Source: an uncultured Chitinophagaceae bacterium (GTDB taxonomy: Bacteria; Bacteroidota; Bacteroidia; Chitinophagales; Chitinophagaceae). Taken from it: a stretch of 34,364 bases of DNA. Made by a program: the position numbers and the translations under genes. How positions within the stretch are numbered: position 1 is the stretch's first letter; the number at the start of each line of letters is the position of its first letter. Location of the stretch: the NCBI GenBank assembly GCA_903830285.1, contig CAIKTE010000345.1, positions 1 through 34,364 of the forward strand. Reading direction: 5' to 3'. The notes under the pieces were generated by a model. The model was not told the DNA's origin. It was given only the letters and a program-made list of their open reading frames with translations, and did no database searches. Positions 31,430 through 34,364 of the stretch are shown here, piece after piece.

Positions 31430-32974
31430 TTATTTAAAATCATCCTCACTCAGATCATCCTCTTCCCCGAAATTGATATTACCCAGATTCATCATGCTGC
31501 CCATTAGGTCTTTGAATTCAATTCTGCCTTCTATAACTTTTTTACTGATGATAGAATAAGAAGATAATCCATGCAACACAAATTCCATCAGTAATGCATT
31601 TTCTTTTTCATTGGCTGCATGAAAATATTTCTTTACAAAAGCATGCAGTCCATCTACCTGATACAATGCGGCAACTTTATCTGCATCCTTTATATCTACT
31701 AAAATGTCTAAATGATTACCTGCATCAAACCAACGTGTGATCGATCTGTATGGGTTCTCTACCTCTTTTTCTTCAACAGATCTTTTACCGATACTCTTTC
31801 TTTTCTTTGTCTGCTCTGGATTTGGGAAATATTGAATGAATTGTGTGCGGATAGATTTATCCAATAAATTAACAGCCACCTGGTAAGGGCCTTCCTGCTC
31901 TCCTTCATATACCAACTCTATCTTACCGGTGATAGATGGAATAACACCCACCAGATCACTGATCCAAACCTGAGTCTTCTTTTCATCGTGAATAATGGCT
32001 CTGCGCTCTGCGCTGCTGACTGCATTCTCATATGCAGCAATCGTAAGCCTTGCACTCACGCCGCTTTTCTTATCAACGTATTCATTGCTTCTTGCTTCAA
32101 AAGCGATCTGCTCGATCAACCTTTTGATCACATCGCTCACACTTACTCTTTGTTTCTGTTCTTCCAGTATATGCGATTCCTGTTCTGTGATCGCTAAAGA
32201 TGTTTCTATCGTTTTAGGATAATGGGTTAATATCTGCGATTCAATTCTGTCTTTCAACGGTGTTACGATACTACCGCGATTCGTATAATCTTCTGGATTG
32301 GCAGTGAACACAAATAAAATATCCAATGGCATTCTCAATTTGAATCCACGGATCTGGATATCCCCTTCCTGTAGAATATTAAATAGCGAGACCTGAATAC
32401 GTGCTTGCAGATCGGGTAATTCATTAATTACAAAAATGCCACGATTACTTCTGGGAATAATACCGTAATGGATCACTCTTTCATCTGCAAAACTCAATTT
32501 CAAGTTTGCAGCTTTGATCGGATCAATATCACCGATCAGATCGGCCACACTAACATCAGGGGTAGCAAGCTTTTCACCGTATCGTTCGCTTCTATGTATC
32601 CATTGGATCGGTGTTTCATCACCATATTCTGCAATAATGTCTTTCGCGTATTTGCTCAAAGGCTGCAATGGATCATCATTCACTTCACTGCCTGCAACAA
32701 CTGGAATATATTCATCCAGCAAGTCAACCATTTGTCGGGCCATTCTTGTTTTTGCCTGCCCACGCAATCCCAGAAATAAAATATTATGACGAGATAACAA
32801 AGCTCTTTCTGTATCCGGTATTACGGAATCTTCATAACCTAAAATTCCGGTGAATGCATTTTCTTTCTGCTTGATCTTTTCAATCAAATTATTTCGCACT
32901 TCTTCTTTGATCGATCTTGGCTGATAACCACTCTTCTTTAATTCGCCTAATGTTTTGATTTTCTTGATGTCCAT
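31430..32974 (-). CDS. MoxR/ChlI-like AAA+ ATPase
   Basis: A 514-residue AAA+ protein related to magnesium-chelatase ChlI and MoxR. The Walker A position reads GLRGQAKT (69-76), with Ala where Gly normally precedes Lys. The Walker B position reads FVINEL (181-186), with Asn in place of Asp, and Glu185 kept. Sensor-1 is VFTANPED and the arginine-finger region PLKDRIES. These changes may slow ATP hydrolysis or be normal for this subfamily. The last 40 residues are acidic (FGEEDDLSEDDFK). The VWA gene lies 184 bases upstream on the same strand, a classic MoxR-VWA pair that works as a chaperone or metal-insertion motor. The client is unknown. Confidence 0.85.
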   Translation of the reverse strand: MDIKKIKTLGELKKSGYQPRSIKEEVRNNLIEKIKQKENAFTGILGYEDSVIPDTERALLSRHNILFLGLRGQAKTRMARQMVDLLDEYIPVVAGSEVNDDPLQPLSKYAKDIIAEYGDETPIQWIHRSERYGEKLATPDVSVADLIGDIDPIKAANLKLSFADERVIHYGIIPRSNRGIFVINELPDLQARIQVSLFNILQEGDIQIRGFKLRMPLDILFVFTANPEDYTNRGSIVTPLKDRIESQILTHYPKTIETSLAITEQESHILEEQKQRVSVSDVIKRLIEQIAFEARSNEYVDKKSGVSARLTIAAYENAVSSAERRAIIHDEKKTQVWISDLVGVIPSITGKIELVYEGEQEGPYQVAVNLLDKSIRTQFIQYFPNPEQTKKRKSIGKRSVEEKEVENPYRSITRWFDAGNHLDILVDIKDADKVAALYQVDGLHAFVKKYFHAANEKENALLMEFVLHGLSSYSIISKKVIEGRIEFKDLMGSMMNLGNINFGEEDDLSEDDFK

Positions 32975-33088
32975 GATTTTTTTTGTACTTAGCTTTTATA
33001 TTTCAATTAAACTGTTGTTGCGTCGCACTCTTGTACTCTAAAGCTTTATGCGACAAAGTACTTGTACATCTTGCACTATGCTGAACAG

Positions 33089-33155
33089 CGTGAATCGTAA
33101 ATCGCAAGTCGCAAGTGGGGTTCCTAACTTGCGATTCTCGACTACCGATTCACGT
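33089..33155. repeat. Heptamer inverted repeat between the VWA and AAA+ genes
   Basis: Left units GTGAATC, GTAAATC, GCAAGTC, GCAAGTG (33090-33117); right units CTTGCGA, TTCTCGA, CTACCGA, TTCACGT (33128-33155). The outer CGTGAATCG and CGATTCACG are perfect complements. It ends three bases from the VWA stop codon. Confidence 0.8.
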
Positions 33156-33158
33156 TTC

Positions 33159-34256
33159 TTAATAAACCGTTTTTCGTTTACCGCTTTCAAAATCTTTAAA
33201 GATAAATGCACCCAATTTATCCAATGATGCAAAGAATGCTTTGCCCTGATTCATCTCCGTAAATTCCTGTACAAACTTTTGCAGATAAGGATCTGAAGCG
33301 ATCATGAAAGTGGTGATGGGTATTTTCAATTTCTTGCATTGCGCTGCCAGATTGATGCAGCGATTCATGATCTTTCTATCAATACCAAAACTGTTCTTAT
33401 AATAACGTTTTCCTACTTTCAAACAAGTTGGCTTACCATCAGTGATCATAAAGATCTGTTTATTAGGATTCTTTTGTTTGCGCAATAGATCCATAGCCAA
33501 TTCCAATCCTGCAACTGTATTAGTATGATAAGGGCCTACTTGTAAATAAGGCAGGTCTTTCACTTCAATCGTCCAAGCATCATTACCAAACACGACTATA
33601 TCTAATGTGTCTTTCGGGTATTTTGTTTGTATCAATTCACTCAATGCCATGGCCACTTTTTTTGCCGGGGTGATCCTGTCTTCACCATATAAGATCATCG
33701 AATGCGAAATATCAATCATCAACACTGTAGATGTTTGTGATTTAAAATCCGTTTCTCTGATCTGCAGATCATCTTCATGCATCGCAAAATTCTCAATACC
33801 GTGATTGATCTGTGCATTGCGGATGCTTTCTGTAAAATCAATATGTTCCAGCATGTCTCCAAACTGAAAAGATCTTGTTTCCGGATTGATCTCATCTCCC
33901 TGACCTGGTTTGAATGTTTGATGATTGCCGGCTCTTGTCTTTTTCAGTTTCCCGAATATCTCTTCCAAACTTCTTTTACGAATACTTTGTTCACTTTTGC
34001 CTGTTATTTTAAAACTGCCATCAACAGGATTTTCCTTCATATACCCATTGTTCTTCAGGTCATCAATGAAATCGCCCATTCCGTATGTATCATTTGTAAA
34101 CTCATATTGCTTATCCAGTTCATTCATCCAGCTCAAAGCTTCAGCAGCATCACCGTTGGTATAAGTGAGCAATTGCATGAAGATGTCGAGCATCTGCTCA
34201 AACTTTGTTTTATTGTTCTCATTGGGGTTGAATTGTATGAAGCGATGACCAATCAT
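33159..34256 (-). CDS. VWA domain protein, partner of the MoxR-like ATPase
   Basis: A 365-residue cytoplasmic protein with no signal peptide or membrane segment. The C-terminal half (about 175-360) is a von Willebrand A domain with a complete MIDAS metal site: Asp182, Ser184, Ser186 (DISHS), Thr247 (HTNTVAG) and Asp273 (ITDGKP). The N-terminal half is helical and charged and probably contacts the ATPase ring. In MoxR-VWA systems the VWA subunit binds the substrate and the ATPase remodels it. The next gene downstream is the AAA+ ATPase. A hairpin lies upstream at 34312-34346, and no clear promoter was identified. Confidence 0.88.
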   Translation of the reverse strand: MIGHRFIQFNPNENNKTKFEQMLDIFMQLLTYTNGDAAEALSWMNELDKQYEFTNDTYGMGDFIDDLKNNGYMKENPVDGSFKITGKSEQSIRKRSLEEIFGKLKKTRAGNHQTFKPGQGDEINPETRSFQFGDMLEHIDFTESIRNAQINHGIENFAMHEDDLQIRETDFKSQTSTVLMIDISHSMILYGEDRITPAKKVAMALSELIQTKYPKDTLDIVVFGNDAWTIEVKDLPYLQVGPYHTNTVAGLELAMDLLRKQKNPNKQIFMITDGKPTCLKVGKRYYKNSFGIDRKIMNRCINLAAQCKKLKIPITTFMIASDPYLQKFVQEFTEMNQGKAFFASLDKLGAFIFKDFESGKRKTVY

Positions 34257-34311
34257 AATAGTACTCTCAATATTTATTATACTAACACTGAAGTTAGGAT
34301 AAGGTTCTAAT

Positions 34312-34346
34312 AAATAGGGCCCCGTAAAATGCGGGGCCCTATTTTT
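34312..34346. terminator. Strong hairpin near the right edge
   Basis: AAATAGGGCCCCG (34312-34324) and CGGGGCCCTATTT (34332-34344) form a perfect 13-pair stem with a seven-base loop and flanking T-runs. No plus-strand gene ends before it, so it probably ends a minus-strand gene lying beyond the window and insulates the VWA gene. Confidence 0.8.
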
Positions 34347-34364
34347 ATCTTAAATCGTAATGAA

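Noticed and set aside
33777-34310. 177-codon plus-strand open frame opposite the VWA gene
   Set aside because: It is antisense to a complete VWA domain with an intact metal site and has a Cys- and Ile-rich composition typical of shadow frames.

Overview
The window looks like a chromosomal segment of a Bacteroidota bacterium, most likely family Chitinophagaceae. The evidence is the gene content (LruC-domain surface protein, DUF4199 protein, GxxExxY protein, patatin fused to an Omp85-type barrel, MoxR-like ATPase with a VWA partner), Bacteroidota-style promoters (TTG, about 18-20 bases, TAnnTTTG), few Shine-Dalgarno sequences and low GC. The taxon is inferred from content, not from a marker gene.

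Layout. 1-9.5 kb: the end of a secreted LruC protein, a ferredoxin/U32 RNA-hydroxylase-type pair, a secreted patatin-barrel protein, small conserved genes, a TMEM175-like channel, a cold-shock protein, an orphan ABC ATPase, a ChaN-like protein and a WxxGxW protein. 9.6-15.1 kb: an MtfA-like metallopeptidase, a Tat-exported NIF3-like protein, an isochorismatase-fold hydrolase, an MFS exporter and urocanate hydratase. 15.1-18.2 kb: an AT-rich, gene-poor stretch with two unrecognised secreted proteins, a VTT-type membrane protein and several repeat elements. 18.2-22.1 kb: a D-threonine-aldolase-like PLP enzyme, a PhzF-like protein, a membrane-bound LuxR-type regulator, a GxxExxY cassette bounded by inverted repeats, and a DUF4199 protein. 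22.3-31.3 kb: core genes (TPR protein, EtfB/EtfA, bifunctional nuclease, IspE, PlsC-like acyltransferase, PriA, an atypical SDR, MurB). 31.4-34.3 kb: a MoxR-like AAA+ ATPase and VWA pair.

The most striking feature is the density and variety of short dispersed repeats. One group is built from 7-bp units. It fills gaps next to stop codons, and a GAGTC-core subtype lies in frame inside three conserved enzyme genes (hutU, ispE, murB), apparently adding 10-12 residue loops. A second group has 11-bp units (two loci). A third is a CATAG-type repeat that forms 20-bp inverted ends around the GxxExxY gene and recurs downstream of murB. Other pairs are a CTCGAA/TTCGAG palindrome and a CCCCTAAAGGGG palindrome just after stop codons. 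One inverted repeat appears to supply the GTG start codon of ispE. No rRNA, tRNA, CRISPR array or transposase gene was seen.
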